A DNA stretch of 64,000 nucleotides, taken from the NCBI GenBank assembly GCA_019745155.1, contig JAIETM010000012.1:124001-188000 (forward strand). Direction: 5' to 3'. Below the pieces are notes generated by a model, which was given only the letters and a program-made list of their open reading frames with translations, had not been told where the DNA came from and did not search any database. The DNA is from Chitinophagaceae bacterium (lineage in GTDB: Bacteria; Bacteroidota; Bacteroidia; Chitinophagales; Chitinophagaceae). A program made the position numbers and the translations under genes. Of the stretch, positions 51,983 through 59,988 are shown in pieces (position 1 is the first letter of the stretch; every line of letters starts with the position of its first letter).

Positions 51983-54199
51983 TTAGACGAAAAAACGGTC
52001 TCTACCAGCAATTAAATCTTCAATAAACTGTTTTAATTGAGGTTCAACGTATTCAAGTTCATTACCAGCCTGTGTTTTTTTACCTGCAGCATCATAGCCA
52101 ATATTCTCAGCAATCACCATCAATATGGGATAATTGGTTACCTCATCAGCAATTAACTTCAGGTATTCATCTTGCAGATTCTCTTTAATCTCATTTATCT
52201 GCTCATTGTACAATTGTGTGATGTCGGCCTTCCATGCTTTAAACTCATCCGTTTTCTCTACTACTCTTTTACCCTTAGCATCCCATTGGGTGGGTGGAGC
52301 AGCTCCATCCAATACAGCAACATTTTCGGCCAATTCCCAATTAATGACATTGTAATCAAAACCCTTATGCTCTTTGAGGACCTGTTTCTTTTCTTCATCA
52401 AGTCTTTTTATTTCATCGGCAAATTGCGGCTGAATAAATAACCGGTCTTGCAACCTTTCCTTTGCATCAATGATTTTTTTAGATTCCTTATCCGACAACT
52501 TTCTCAAGAAGAGAACAGAACTTTTTACACCAGCACCATTTGCAGTGAAAGCGGTTTGCGGCAGAGATACAACCGCTACAATCCGGTAGTGTTCTTCTAT
52601 CCAATCCCTTACGTATTGAGAACTGCTATTGGTAAGTATGCCATCCGGGATAACTACTGCCAAAAAACCACCCGGCTTTAAAAATCTGTAGCATTGCTCA
52701 ATAAATAACACCTCTGTACTTTGGCTGGTACGAGTACCCAATGTATAGTTGCTTTTTAGGCGTTTATCAATCCAGTTTACATCGGTAATGCCCAGTTTAT
52801 AATTTTTGAGGTATGCCTGCTCAGTTTGTTTGATACTGCTACCAAAAGGCGGATTGGTAATGATGAAATCAAAATTATTTCGTTGAAAACCTTTGTTTCC
52901 GGTACGTTCAGCAATCACTTCGGGATCGTACAAACCATCAATCGCCACAACATTCGTATGACCATCATCATGAATAATCATGTTCATTTTGGCGGTACGT
53001 GCTATACCTTCAGAAATCTCTATTCCATAGAGATTATTTTCAGCAAAGTCGTGCCAGTATTTGTGGTGTTGTACAGAGCCCTTCCTGAAGTAACCTTCTT
53101 CTGCTTTTTTATCTGCTTGCTTTCTTACCTTATCCAATGCATAGAGTAAGAAACCACCAGAGCCACATGACGTATCTAATACAAGGCTGTCATTTTCTAT
53201 CGGCAATACCTTCACAATAAAATCAACCACTTCCCGAGGAGTAAAATATTGACCAAAATCACCCCTGAAAAATGAACCAAGAAATGTTTCAAAAGCCCGG
53301 CCTTTGCTATCGAGGTCTGTATCGTGCAGGTTAAGTTCTGCTAAATACCCAACTATTGTTTTTAGTTCATTTGCTGATAACCTGATTGGTTCTTTAAACA
53401 CTTCGGGATCTTTCTTTTTGCCCTCCTCATAAATTCCCTGAATACGTTTTAACAGTTCATCGGGATGTTCTCCAGTGTATTCCTGAAAGTCGTATGGTTG
53501 TCCTGATTTTCGGGGTTTACGTTCATCCCAAATTTTACAAAAGATGAGTTTATCAAGTTCGTCAAATGCTTCAGATGGATTACGCTTTCCACCAGCCCAA
53601 AGTGCCTGATGGGCCTGTTCAAAAACTTTAGTCAAATCGCTTTGCTCTACGATCTTAATATCCCTTGCAGGATTTCCAACTTCATCCCTACCACCCTTGT
53701 AAAACTTGGCAAGTGTAATACCTGTTTGCCCAAATCTGGGAATATCCGCAATGATGTTTTCTACCCGTTCTAATGTCGGGTAGTTTTTAACATCGTAAGA
53801 TTTTGTTTTAATGCCAGATGTTATCTGAACGAAACGAGCACCCAAAGCAACGGCATTGCCAAAGCCTTGTTCAATTGCCTGATTGAACTCTGCTTCTGAT
53901 ATTTTTTGCTTTTTACATTCTATAACTATGTAAGGCTTCTTCTTTGCATCATCCTCAAAAACGACAATATCCGCCAAATCGCTTGGAGTTCTCTTGGGCA
54001 CAATTAATTCCAAACTTATTCGCTGCGGCTTATAACCGTATTCGATTATCAAAGACAAATAAGTCTCTGCTCTCACTTGCTCTTCAGGATCAGAGAAACG
54101 ATATCTTTTCCCTTGTGCCTGATAGATAATGTATTTATCATCATCCTCAAAAGAGACGTGACCGAGTTCAATGCCTTTACCTATTATACTCATACCCAA
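51983..54199 (-). CDS. Nuclease-methylase fusion (HSDR_N + N6-adenine methylase), BcgI-like
   Basis: The product has 738 residues. Residues ~1-160 are an HSDR_N-type nuclease domain, with PD-(D/E)xK residues Asp77 in DLADIVVF and E94-C-K96 in YIVIECKKQ. A helical region follows, then the N6-adenine methylase: GQYFTPREVVDFIV, AdoMet motif I VLDTSCGSGGFLL (~340-351) and catalytic NPPF at 449-452. No helicase domain is present. Cutting and methylation in one chain, with HsdS separate, is the layout of type IIB enzymes such as BcgI. It would methylate and protect the host site and cut unmodified DNA. It starts five bases after the AbiEii stop. Confidence 0.9.
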   Translation of the reverse strand: MGMSIIGKGIELGHVSFEDDDKYIIYQAQGKRYRFSDPEEQVRAETYLSLIIEYGYKPQRISLELIVPKRTPSDLADIVVFEDDAKKKPYIVIECKKQKISEAEFNQAIEQGFGNAVALGARFVQITSGIKTKSYDVKNYPTLERVENIIADIPRFGQTGITLAKFYKGGRDEVGNPARDIKIVEQSDLTKVFEQAHQALWAGGKRNPSEAFDELDKLIFCKIWDERKPRKSGQPYDFQEYTGEHPDELLKRIQGIYEEGKKKDPEVFKEPIRLSANELKTIVGYLAELNLHDTDLDSKGRAFETFLGSFFRGDFGQYFTPREVVDFIVKVLPIENDSLVLDTSCGSGGFLLYALDKVRKQADKKAEEGYFRKGSVQHHKYWHDFAENNLYGIEISEGIARTAKMNMIIHDDGHTNVVAIDGLYDPEVIAERTGNKGFQRNNFDFIITNPPFGSSIKQTEQAYLKNYKLGITDVNWIDKRLKSNYTLGTRTSQSTEVLFIEQCYRFLKPGGFLAVVIPDGILTNSSSQYVRDWIEEHYRIVAVVSLPQTAFTANGAGVKSSVLFLRKLSDKESKKIIDAKERLQDRLFIQPQFADEIKRLDEEKKQVLKEHKGFDYNVINWELAENVAVLDGAAPPTQWDAKGKRVVEKTDEFKAWKADITQLYNEQINEIKENLQDEYLKLIADEVTNYPILMVIAENIGYDAAGKKTQAGNELEYVEPQLKQFIEDLIAGRDRFFV

Positions 54200-54204
54200 T
54201 ATTT

Positions 54205-55035
54205 TTATTTTTTTTTGGTTTTCTTAAAGTCAATGAAAGTTTCCTCAATTTTCTCCAGCAACTCGGTCCGCACTAATTCAAAAGCGGTTGTCTGGTCGTA
54301 TTTTTCTGTTGGCCGTATCAGGGCTGCTATGTCTCCTATAAACTCATCGTCCTGCATTTTGGCCTCCATGTTTTGCAGATATACTTTTTGTGTAGGTGGT
54401 TCATCTACTACAAAATCCATGTAGGCATGATAGCAATGGAGCAGGGCCTCTTTATCCATGCCTGGCACTTGCACCAGAGCCTTGTACATATCATATAAAT
54501 CACGGCCTTTTCTGCGTTGGTATAAGGCCCTGAGTTTTGTACCCAGCAGTTCTTCTAATTGGTAGGTCGTAATATTGCAAGCACCGGTAAACCATGAGGA
54601 ATTTACCTGAAAGGGAAATTGCTGATACCCCAATACAGTGAAGTGTTCCCGGCAATTGGTTTCAACTTTAAGGCGGAGGTTTTGCACCGGAGGAAACTCA
54701 GATTCAAAATGGTAGTGAAGGGTAAAATTGTTTTCTTTCCGCTTCCTGGCAGGGTCCCCTAAAAAGGCCAACCTTTCTCGTAAACGGTCCACCACAGGGC
54801 CGAATGGCTCTGCTGTGATTTGCACCAAATCAATATCCTCGGAGTAGCGTGGTTGCGGATTTAAATATAGCTTGTGCAAAGCCGTACCACCCCTGAATGC
54901 AAGGCTTTTTGCCAGAAAGTCATCGGAGAATATTTCTACCAAGGCACAGCAAATCACCAGGTCTTGTTCTACCTGTTCGTTGGTTTGCCAGGGCACCTGA
55001 TTGGCCCATTCTGTTATGTATGCCTGTGGTATCAT
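54205..55035 (-). CDS. abiEii: AbiEii-type nucleotidyltransferase toxin
   Basis: The product has 276 residues. It has the nucleotidyltransferase motif of AbiEii/AbiGii toxins: FRGGTALHKLYLN followed by RYSEDIDLVQI with the metal-binding Asp pair, and a later ELLGTKLRALYQRRKGRDLYD. Toxins of this group block growth, some by modifying tRNA or binding GTP, and give phage resistance as type IV toxin-antitoxin systems. Its start overlaps the antitoxin stop by four bases. It is directly followed by the nuclease-methylase gene, which is unusual. Confidence 0.9.
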   Translation of the reverse strand: MIPQAYITEWANQVPWQTNEQVEQDLVICCALVEIFSDDFLAKSLAFRGGTALHKLYLNPQPRYSEDIDLVQITAEPFGPVVDRLRERLAFLGDPARKRKENNFTLHYHFESEFPPVQNLRLKVETNCREHFTVLGYQQFPFQVNSSWFTGACNITTYQLEELLGTKLRALYQRRKGRDLYDMYKALVQVPGMDKEALLHCYHAYMDFVVDEPPTQKVYLQNMEAKMQDDEFIGDIAALIRPTEKYDQTTAFELVRTELLEKIEETFIDFKKTKKK

Positions 55036-55871
55036 TCGTCAAGTTCTATTGTTGTGTTTACGATTACTTTCCATGTTTCATCAGATGCAAAACCTTTGGC
55101 TGGTGCTGAGGCTTTCAATGGTATCCTAAACAAAGGGGCGTTGTTGTTTTGTAAGGCTTTGTATAATGCTTTGGCCAGCGGCTTGTTGTCAAACACTTTA
55201 TCCAGCAGATAACCCAAACGCTGCAAGGCAGTTACCGGAACATGTTGCAGCAGATTGGTATCGAATGCATTGGGTTGAATGCTTTCGGCTAATTCAGCTA
55301 ACACCGTAGCCACTCTGTTGATACCACCTACCCTTTTGGCGTATTGTATCAGATCGGTGGCGGTTAGGGCAGGGTTTGAAATTTTTAAGTATCCGGCCTC
55401 GGTTTTCCGGGTATCTAACAATGTTTCAGGTATTTCTTTTTTGCTGATGTAATTCAGCTTAAGCCCTTTTTTCTGCATAGGCCGCAGCACGGGAAAGCCG
55501 GTAACCACAAAAAACTCCTGTGGCTGCTGATGCGATGCTCCATGATAAGCGGCTGCATTTAGTAAAGCCAAATAATAAGGCCGGTCTAATTCCTGCATAA
55601 ACGCATCTAAAAACAAGGTGGGGGGAAGAATTCCCTTTGACCTGTATTGGGGCGGTATGATGAGGTAATAACCTTTATGGATGGAAATAATCTGCTCTTT
55701 ATCTACCAGCCTTTTCAAGGCGAACTTATTGGCCGTATCCGATTGCCCGGGAAAATCGGCACGGAACTGGTGCAGCGCAAAAGCATATTTACCCTTAGCC
55801 AAAAGCTGGTTTACCCAATCTTCTGCACTTTTATATTGCCTTGAATCTTCCAAGAGAGTAATTTTTTGCAA
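55032..55871 (-). CDS. abiEi: AbiEi-type antitoxin / transcriptional regulator
   Basis: The product has 279 residues. The N-terminal ~90 residues form a winged-helix (DTANKFALKRLVDKEQIISI then HKGYYLIIPPQYRSKG), followed by the AbiEi domain with FLDAFMQELDRPYYLALLNA and YHGASHQQPQEFFVVTG. The partner toxin gene overlaps it. AbiEi proteins repress their own operon by binding inverted repeats upstream. The start is a TTG at 55869-55871; I see no in-frame ATG near it. A GTAGTG-AAAAA-CACTAC repeat lies three bases upstream and may be the operator. Confidence 0.88.
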   Translation of the reverse strand: MQKITLLEDSRQYKSAEDWVNQLLAKGKYAFALHQFRADFPGQSDTANKFALKRLVDKEQIISIHKGYYLIIPPQYRSKGILPPTLFLDAFMQELDRPYYLALLNAAAYHGASHQQPQEFFVVTGFPVLRPMQKKGLKLNYISKKEIPETLLDTRKTEAGYLKISNPALTATDLIQYAKRVGGINRVATVLAELAESIQPNAFDTNLLQHVPVTALQRLGYLLDKVFDNKPLAKALYKALQNNNAPLFRIPLKASAPAKGFASDETWKVIVNTTIELDE

Positions 55872-55874
55872 AAG

Positions 55875-55891
55875 GTAGTGAAAAACACTAC
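55875..55891. promoter_or_regulatory. Inverted repeat before abiEi, possible operator
   Basis: GTAGTG and CACTAC are separated by AAAAA. It abuts the TTG start of abiEi. Binding by AbiEi is inferred from the known autoregulation of this family. In the mRNA it could also hide the ribosome-binding position. Confidence 0.45.
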
Positions 55892-56326
55892 TTATTGCAA
55901 ATTATTTCTCTAAACAACTGATATTTCTAAGCAACCTGATGGGCAAAATTATTTTCCAATACAAATTGCCAGCTACAAAGATAAAGCCTTCATAACAAAT
56001 GATTTCAAAACATTAAGGTATTTTATGGCAACAATAGGGCAACAAAACCTATAATATCAAAAGAAAGTGTAGTGCAAAGAAAGGAAAATATGTTGTTGTG
56101 TAATATCGTATTTAAATTAACAATGCCACATTAAAGGAACAAAATATAGTACTTACCTCGTTGTTCTTAACTCAAAATTTTAATGTCATTTATTTATTGA
56201 AATCGAATTGAGTTTCCTTTCATCAATAGCTAAATCAAAAATATTAGTAAATATTTTCTAAGTTTTTGTAATTAGTCTTTGAGTTATATATGTATCCTTG
56301 CAGGGTTAAGCACAAATATTTCTGTA
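55892..56326. other. A/T-rich gap between the defence island and the hyp operon
   Basis: About 435 bases between two divergently transcribed operons. It is low in G/C, with no tRNA, no complete reading frame and no IS ends that I recognise. It should hold the promoters of both operons. Confidence 0.6.
56293..56300 (+). promoter_or_regulatory. Possible -7 promoter element of the hyp operon
   Basis: TATCCTTG followed by CAGG is one base from TAnnTTTG and lies 26 bases before the protease ATG. No convincing -33 TTG was found. Confidence 0.4.
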
Positions 56327-56806
56327 ATGCAACTAAAAACAGCCATTATGGGTTTTGGAAACCCTTGCCGGTCGGATGATGCCGTTGGTGTTTATGTCAT
56401 TGATGAATTAAAGAAAAAATTCAGCAACAGGACTGATATTTCGCTATTAGATATGGGCACTGGTGCATTTGAAGTATTATTTAAATTGAAAGGACACCAA
56501 AAAATAATTTTAGTAGATGCTGTATTAAATAGCGGTGAACCCGATGGCACCGTATTTAAAGTACCTGCATCAGAGATTAATACTGCACCACAAGATGACC
56601 CAATGGTGTTTTTACACAGTATTAAATGGGATCAAGCATTGAGCTATGCAAAAAAAATATTACAAGACGAATATCCTGAAGATATTAGTGTGTACCTAAT
56701 TGCAATTACCGACACCAGATTGGAAATGAATATGAGCGATGTGGTAAAAGCAGGTGGCGACAAAACCATTGACCATATTGCTAACGACATTTTACAACTT
56801 GCTTAA
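56327..56806 (+). CDS. [NiFe]-hydrogenase maturation endopeptidase (HyaD/HupD family)
   Basis: The product has 159 residues. I start it at 56327 (MQLKTAIMGFGNPC); the open frame to 56279 adds 16 residues across the promoter region. The conserved opening GFGNPCRSDDAVGV, LVDAVLNSGEPDG with the central Asp, and FLHSIKWDQAL with the His are the nickel-recognition residues of the family. These proteases remove the C-terminal tail of the large subunit after nickel is in place. The target subunit is not in the window. It heads the maturation operon. Confidence 0.88.
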   Translation: MQLKTAIMGFGNPCRSDDAVGVYVIDELKKKFSNRTDISLLDMGTGAFEVLFKLKGHQKIILVDAVLNSGEPDGTVFKVPASEINTAPQDDPMVFLHSIKWDQALSYAKKILQDEYPEDISVYLIAITDTRLEMNMSDVVKAGGDKTIDHIANDILQLA

Positions 56807-56809
56807 ACT

Positions 56810-57118
56810 ATGCATTTAAAAAACGGACATTTAATAATAGACAATGCTATCATCCAACAATTGTGGGGCGACATCACTCATTTGAATTGGGTTTTTTATA
56901 AAAATAAAAATAGTATAATGTTTTGTTCTGTAGAAGATGAACTTTTTAAAAAATTGCACAAAACAACACTTAGCATGCTCAAGCTTAAAAATGCAAATGG
57001 CGATAGAAGCCTATCGTTACAAGAATTAATCATTGATAATGATTTAGACAATACAGACAGAGCATTAGCATATATTGCTGACGATGGAATGAAAATTTTA
57101 AATGTAACTATCCTTTAG
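56810..57118 (+). CDS. Small protein of unknown function in the hyp operon (1)
   Basis: The product has 102 residues and no signal peptide. It has WGDITHLNWVFYKNKNSIMF and a helical KLHKTTLSMLKLKN, then acidic ELIIDNDLDNTDRALAYI. I recognise no family. It starts three bases after the protease stop and ends one base before the next start, so it is tightly tied to hydrogenase maturation. An accessory role is inferred from location only. Confidence 0.65.
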   Translation: MHLKNGHLIIDNAIIQQLWGDITHLNWVFYKNKNSIMFCSVEDELFKKLHKTTLSMLKLKNANGDRSLSLQELIIDNDLDNTDRALAYIADDGMKILNVTIL

Positions 57119-57119
57119 C

Positions 57120-57428
57120 ATGAACATCTATAATATCGTATTTACAGATTATACCGGCAGCTCAATGGATTTGACCTTGTTACAACAAGCCAATTGGTTG
57201 CAAACAGCCAAGGTTAGTTATGCTTTGTATGAAAGAAAAAACCTTTGGCATATACGATTATGTTTTATAGATGCCAACAATGCCTATCGCATTATTTGTC
57301 GCTATATCAACGATAGCTATTATACCAAACAAAAAGCCGAAGTATATGCGGCCAATTTTTTAAGAGCTGCCCTTAAAGGCAATTATAACACAACAAATAC
57401 ATCATCAATTAATATTAATTATAATTAA
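57120..57428 (+). CDS. Small protein of unknown function in the hyp operon (2)
   Basis: The product has 102 residues. It has alternating aromatic strands (VSYALYERKNLWHIRLCF, YRIICRYINDSYYT) and a C-terminal helix (KAEVYAANFLRAALKG), then an Asn/Thr-rich tail. No family was recognised and similarity to the preceding 102-residue protein is not evident by eye. It is one base after the preceding gene and three bases before the TPR gene. Confidence 0.62.
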   Translation: MNIYNIVFTDYTGSSMDLTLLQQANWLQTAKVSYALYERKNLWHIRLCFIDANNAYRIICRYINDSYYTKQKAEVYAANFLRAALKGNYNTTNTSSININYN

Positions 57429-57431
57429 AAT

Positions 57432-58886
57432 ATGTTTCATTTAAAAACAATACAAGAACAATTTGTAAAAGAATGTATACAATCGGTAGATAGATTGGAA
57501 GAACTTTTTACCATAAACCAAGAAAATGAAGCCGATATAGAAATAAATGAAAGTATTGTGTGCTTGCCTGATTGGAAAAATATACAACCACCAATATTAA
57601 TTCCAGAAGCCATTACTAGTAAAGAAAACCTTTTAGGTATTTTATTTGCTAAGCTGAGCAATTACGAAAATGCCTATCCTTTATTAGCAGAAAATCAAGC
57701 CATATTACAGGCAGTAGATAAGCTCAATCGTCTGCAAAATGGTATCGCAATAGATCAACTTGAATCTGAGATTAATTATTTTAACCTGCATAATAACGCC
57801 ATCATTCAGCACTATGGCTATGTAGAAAATGCGGAATATGAGAATTTAGAAGCCACTTATCAAGAAGCCATTAATACAGCACCCAATTATAATTATAAAG
57901 CATTTACTACTTATCATTATGCACAGTGGCTGTTAGATTTTGGTCAAATAAACAAAGCCGATGAAGTATTAAAAGGTATAAATCAAGAATCATTAAGTCC
58001 TTTATCGGCATCACAAATAACATACTCTTTGTGTCAAGCACAAATAAAGCAATTGACTGCACCTTATGATGAAAATTTGTTGGAAACAGCTAAGGCAAAT
58101 TTATGGAAGTGTTTGCAATATTTTGAAGAACACAATTTTAAAGTAGAAGCCGCAATGGTATGGAACGATGCGGCACATATTGCAGCAATATCTAATAGTT
58201 TTGCAGAAGCATTAGGATACAGTACCAAGGCCATTGCCATATACGAAGAGGAGCAATTGCAACATTTTAAAGCTCAAGCTCAACTCACACAAGCCAATTT
58301 ATTATTGATGTGGGCTCAAAATGGTTCACCACAGTTTTATAAGCAGGCTATTGACCAATATAAAAATGCATTGGCAGTTTATACCAGAACAGATGCACCT
58401 GATGTATTTGCAAATATCCATCACCAATTAGGAATTATTTATGCCGAAATACCGGAGGAAATAAAAAAGAAAAGTGTTTGGGCCGCTGTATCGGTGTCTT
58501 CATTTACAGAAGCCATGCAATATTTTACCAAGGCTGATTATCCTTACGAGTATGCCAGTATTTGTCACAGTCAAGGAAACGCTTTTACAAAATACCCTAT
58601 CGCCATTCATTCTGATAACTACGAAAAAGCATTGGCTTGGTATAACGAAGCACTTGAAATTCGTACGGCACAAAATTATCCATTAGAGAGAGTGCTTACA
58701 CTTTGTAATTATTTAGAAGCAAGTTGGTTTGTAGGCAATAAAGAAGCCTTTGACGAAGATAGATATAATGATATGCTCAAAGTTGCCAATGAAATTCTAT
58801 CGCTCACTACTGATGAAAGCATTATAGAACATACGAAGGCAGATATAGAAAAATTACATCAAATTAAAAAAGAAGCCATCGCATAA
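57432..58886 (+). CDS. TPR-repeat protein of the hyp operon
   Basis: The product has 484 residues, nearly all helical. Several tetratricopeptide-like units can be seen, for example YKAFTTYHYAQWLLDFGQ, EALGYSTKAIAIYEEEQL, YKQAIDQYKNALAVY and YEKALAWYNEALEIR. There is no signal peptide, so it is cytoplasmic and probably binds a partner protein. It ends one base before hypA. A chaperone or scaffold role for hydrogenase subunits is inferred from context; I know no named family. Confidence 0.75.
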   Translation: MFHLKTIQEQFVKECIQSVDRLEELFTINQENEADIEINESIVCLPDWKNIQPPILIPEAITSKENLLGILFAKLSNYENAYPLLAENQAILQAVDKLNRLQNGIAIDQLESEINYFNLHNNAIIQHYGYVENAEYENLEATYQEAINTAPNYNYKAFTTYHYAQWLLDFGQINKADEVLKGINQESLSPLSASQITYSLCQAQIKQLTAPYDENLLETAKANLWKCLQYFEEHNFKVEAAMVWNDAAHIAAISNSFAEALGYSTKAIAIYEEEQLQHFKAQAQLTQANLLLMWAQNGSPQFYKQAIDQYKNALAVYTRTDAPDVFANIHHQLGIIYAEIPEEIKKKSVWAAVSVSSFTEAMQYFTKADYPYEYASICHSQGNAFTKYPIAIHSDNYEKALAWYNEALEIRTAQNYPLERVLTLCNYLEASWFVGNKEAFDEDRYNDMLKVANEILSLTTDESIIEHTKADIEKLHQIKKEAIA

Positions 58887-58887
58887 T

Positions 58888-59238
58888 ATGCACGAAATAT
58901 CTTTAGTACGAAATATTTTTAACACTTTGCAGGACGAGTTTCCTGATAAGTTTGACAGCATTCAAACTATTTATCTTAACGCAGGTGAGCTAAGCAATGT
59001 GCAACCCTTGCTAATGGAAAGTGCCTTTGCAGCAGTGTTAGAAGATGAGCCAAAATACAGGCATACTAAATTGCAAGTAAATGTGCTGCCTATTATTGTG
59101 CAGTGCGATGTATGTAATACACAAAGCACCGTAAAACAATATAAATTTATTTGTAGTAATTGTGGCAGTGCCTGTAAAAAAATAATACAAGGCGATGAGC
59201 TATTAATTAGTAAAGTAGAATTTTCAGATGCTCAATAA
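58888..59238 (+). CDS. hypA: Hydrogenase nickel-insertion protein HypA
   Basis: The product has 116 residues. The nickel-binding N terminus MHEISLV is exact. The zinc-binding part has CDVCNTQ and CSNCGSAC, four cysteines in two pairs. HypA works with HypB to place nickel in the hydrogenase large subunit. It is one base after the TPR gene. Confidence 0.95.
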   Translation: MHEISLVRNIFNTLQDEFPDKFDSIQTIYLNAGELSNVQPLLMESAFAAVLEDEPKYRHTKLQVNVLPIIVQCDVCNTQSTVKQYKFICSNCGSACKKIIQGDELLISKVEFSDAQ

Positions 59239-59268
59239 TAATAATTAAGAATTAAAAAATAAAAGTAA

Positions 59269-59982
59269 ATGAATACAGTACAACCAAAAAGCAACAGAAT
59301 GCCAGTAGGCAGTGTGCAATGCGAAAACACTTCTTTAAACCTTTTGAAGGCAAATGATTTTGTAGCCAAAGCAATCAGAGACAAATTGGCACCACATAAT
59401 ATATTAGTGCTTAACATTTGCTCGTCGCCAGGCAGTGGCAAAACTACTTTGTTACAGGAAACAGGCAAACGCCTTGCAGGAGAATTGAAAGTGGGTGTAT
59501 TAGTGGGCGACCCAGAAACAGAAAGAGACGCCATCCGTATTAGAGAAGCAGGAATTGACTGCCTGCAAATAGTTACAGGCGGTATGTGCCATATAGAAGC
59601 TCAAATGATTCTTCAGGCATTGGATCATTTCAACTTTGAAGGCTTAGATGTTTTAATCATTGAAAACGTAGGCAACTTAGTGTGTCCAGCAGCTTTTGAT
59701 TTAGGTGAAGATTATAGAGTAACGCTGATTGCTTGCACCGAAGGTGATGATAAGCCCAAAAAATATCCACGTATGTTTTTAACAAGCGAATTAATGGTAG
59801 TGAGCAAGGCTGATTTGTTGCCTTATGTGCCCTTTAGTGTAGAGGCAGTTACCAAAGATGCCAGAGAAATAAATCCAACTATTGATGTAATTACTATTAG
59901 CAGTTTAAAGGCTGAGGGTATAGAGGATTGGTGCAATTGGTTGCGTAAGAAAGTTTCTGAGAAAAAAGCAGTAACAGTATAA
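59269..59982 (+). CDS. hypB: Hydrogenase nickel GTPase HypB
   Basis: The product has 237 residues. The P-loop is SSPGSGKTTLL, the metal-binding residues in the G-domain are in GGMCHIEAQ and GNLVCPAAFDLGE, and the base-specificity stretch is VVSKADLLPYVPF. The N-terminal region is short, with no CxxCGC motif and no histidine-rich stretch, so it lacks the high-affinity nickel site and nickel storage of some HypBs, as in Helicobacter-type forms. It starts 30 bases after hypA. Confidence 0.95.
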   Translation: MNTVQPKSNRMPVGSVQCENTSLNLLKANDFVAKAIRDKLAPHNILVLNICSSPGSGKTTLLQETGKRLAGELKVGVLVGDPETERDAIRIREAGIDCLQIVTGGMCHIEAQMILQALDHFNFEGLDVLIIENVGNLVCPAAFDLGEDYRVTLIACTEGDDKPKKYPRMFLTSELMVVSKADLLPYVPFSVEAVTKDAREINPTIDVITISSLKAEGIEDWCNWLRKKVSEKKAVTV

Positions 59983-59988
59983 AATAAT

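Noticed and set aside
54077-54424. Plus-strand open frame of 115 residues between abiEii and the methylase gene
   Set aside because: It overlaps the ends of both genes on the opposite strand and has no recognisable motif.
48197-55871. Classic type I R-M system with a lost hsdR
   Set aside because: No helicase remnant is seen, and the methylase protein already has an intact-looking N-terminal nuclease domain, so absence of HsdR is more likely by design.
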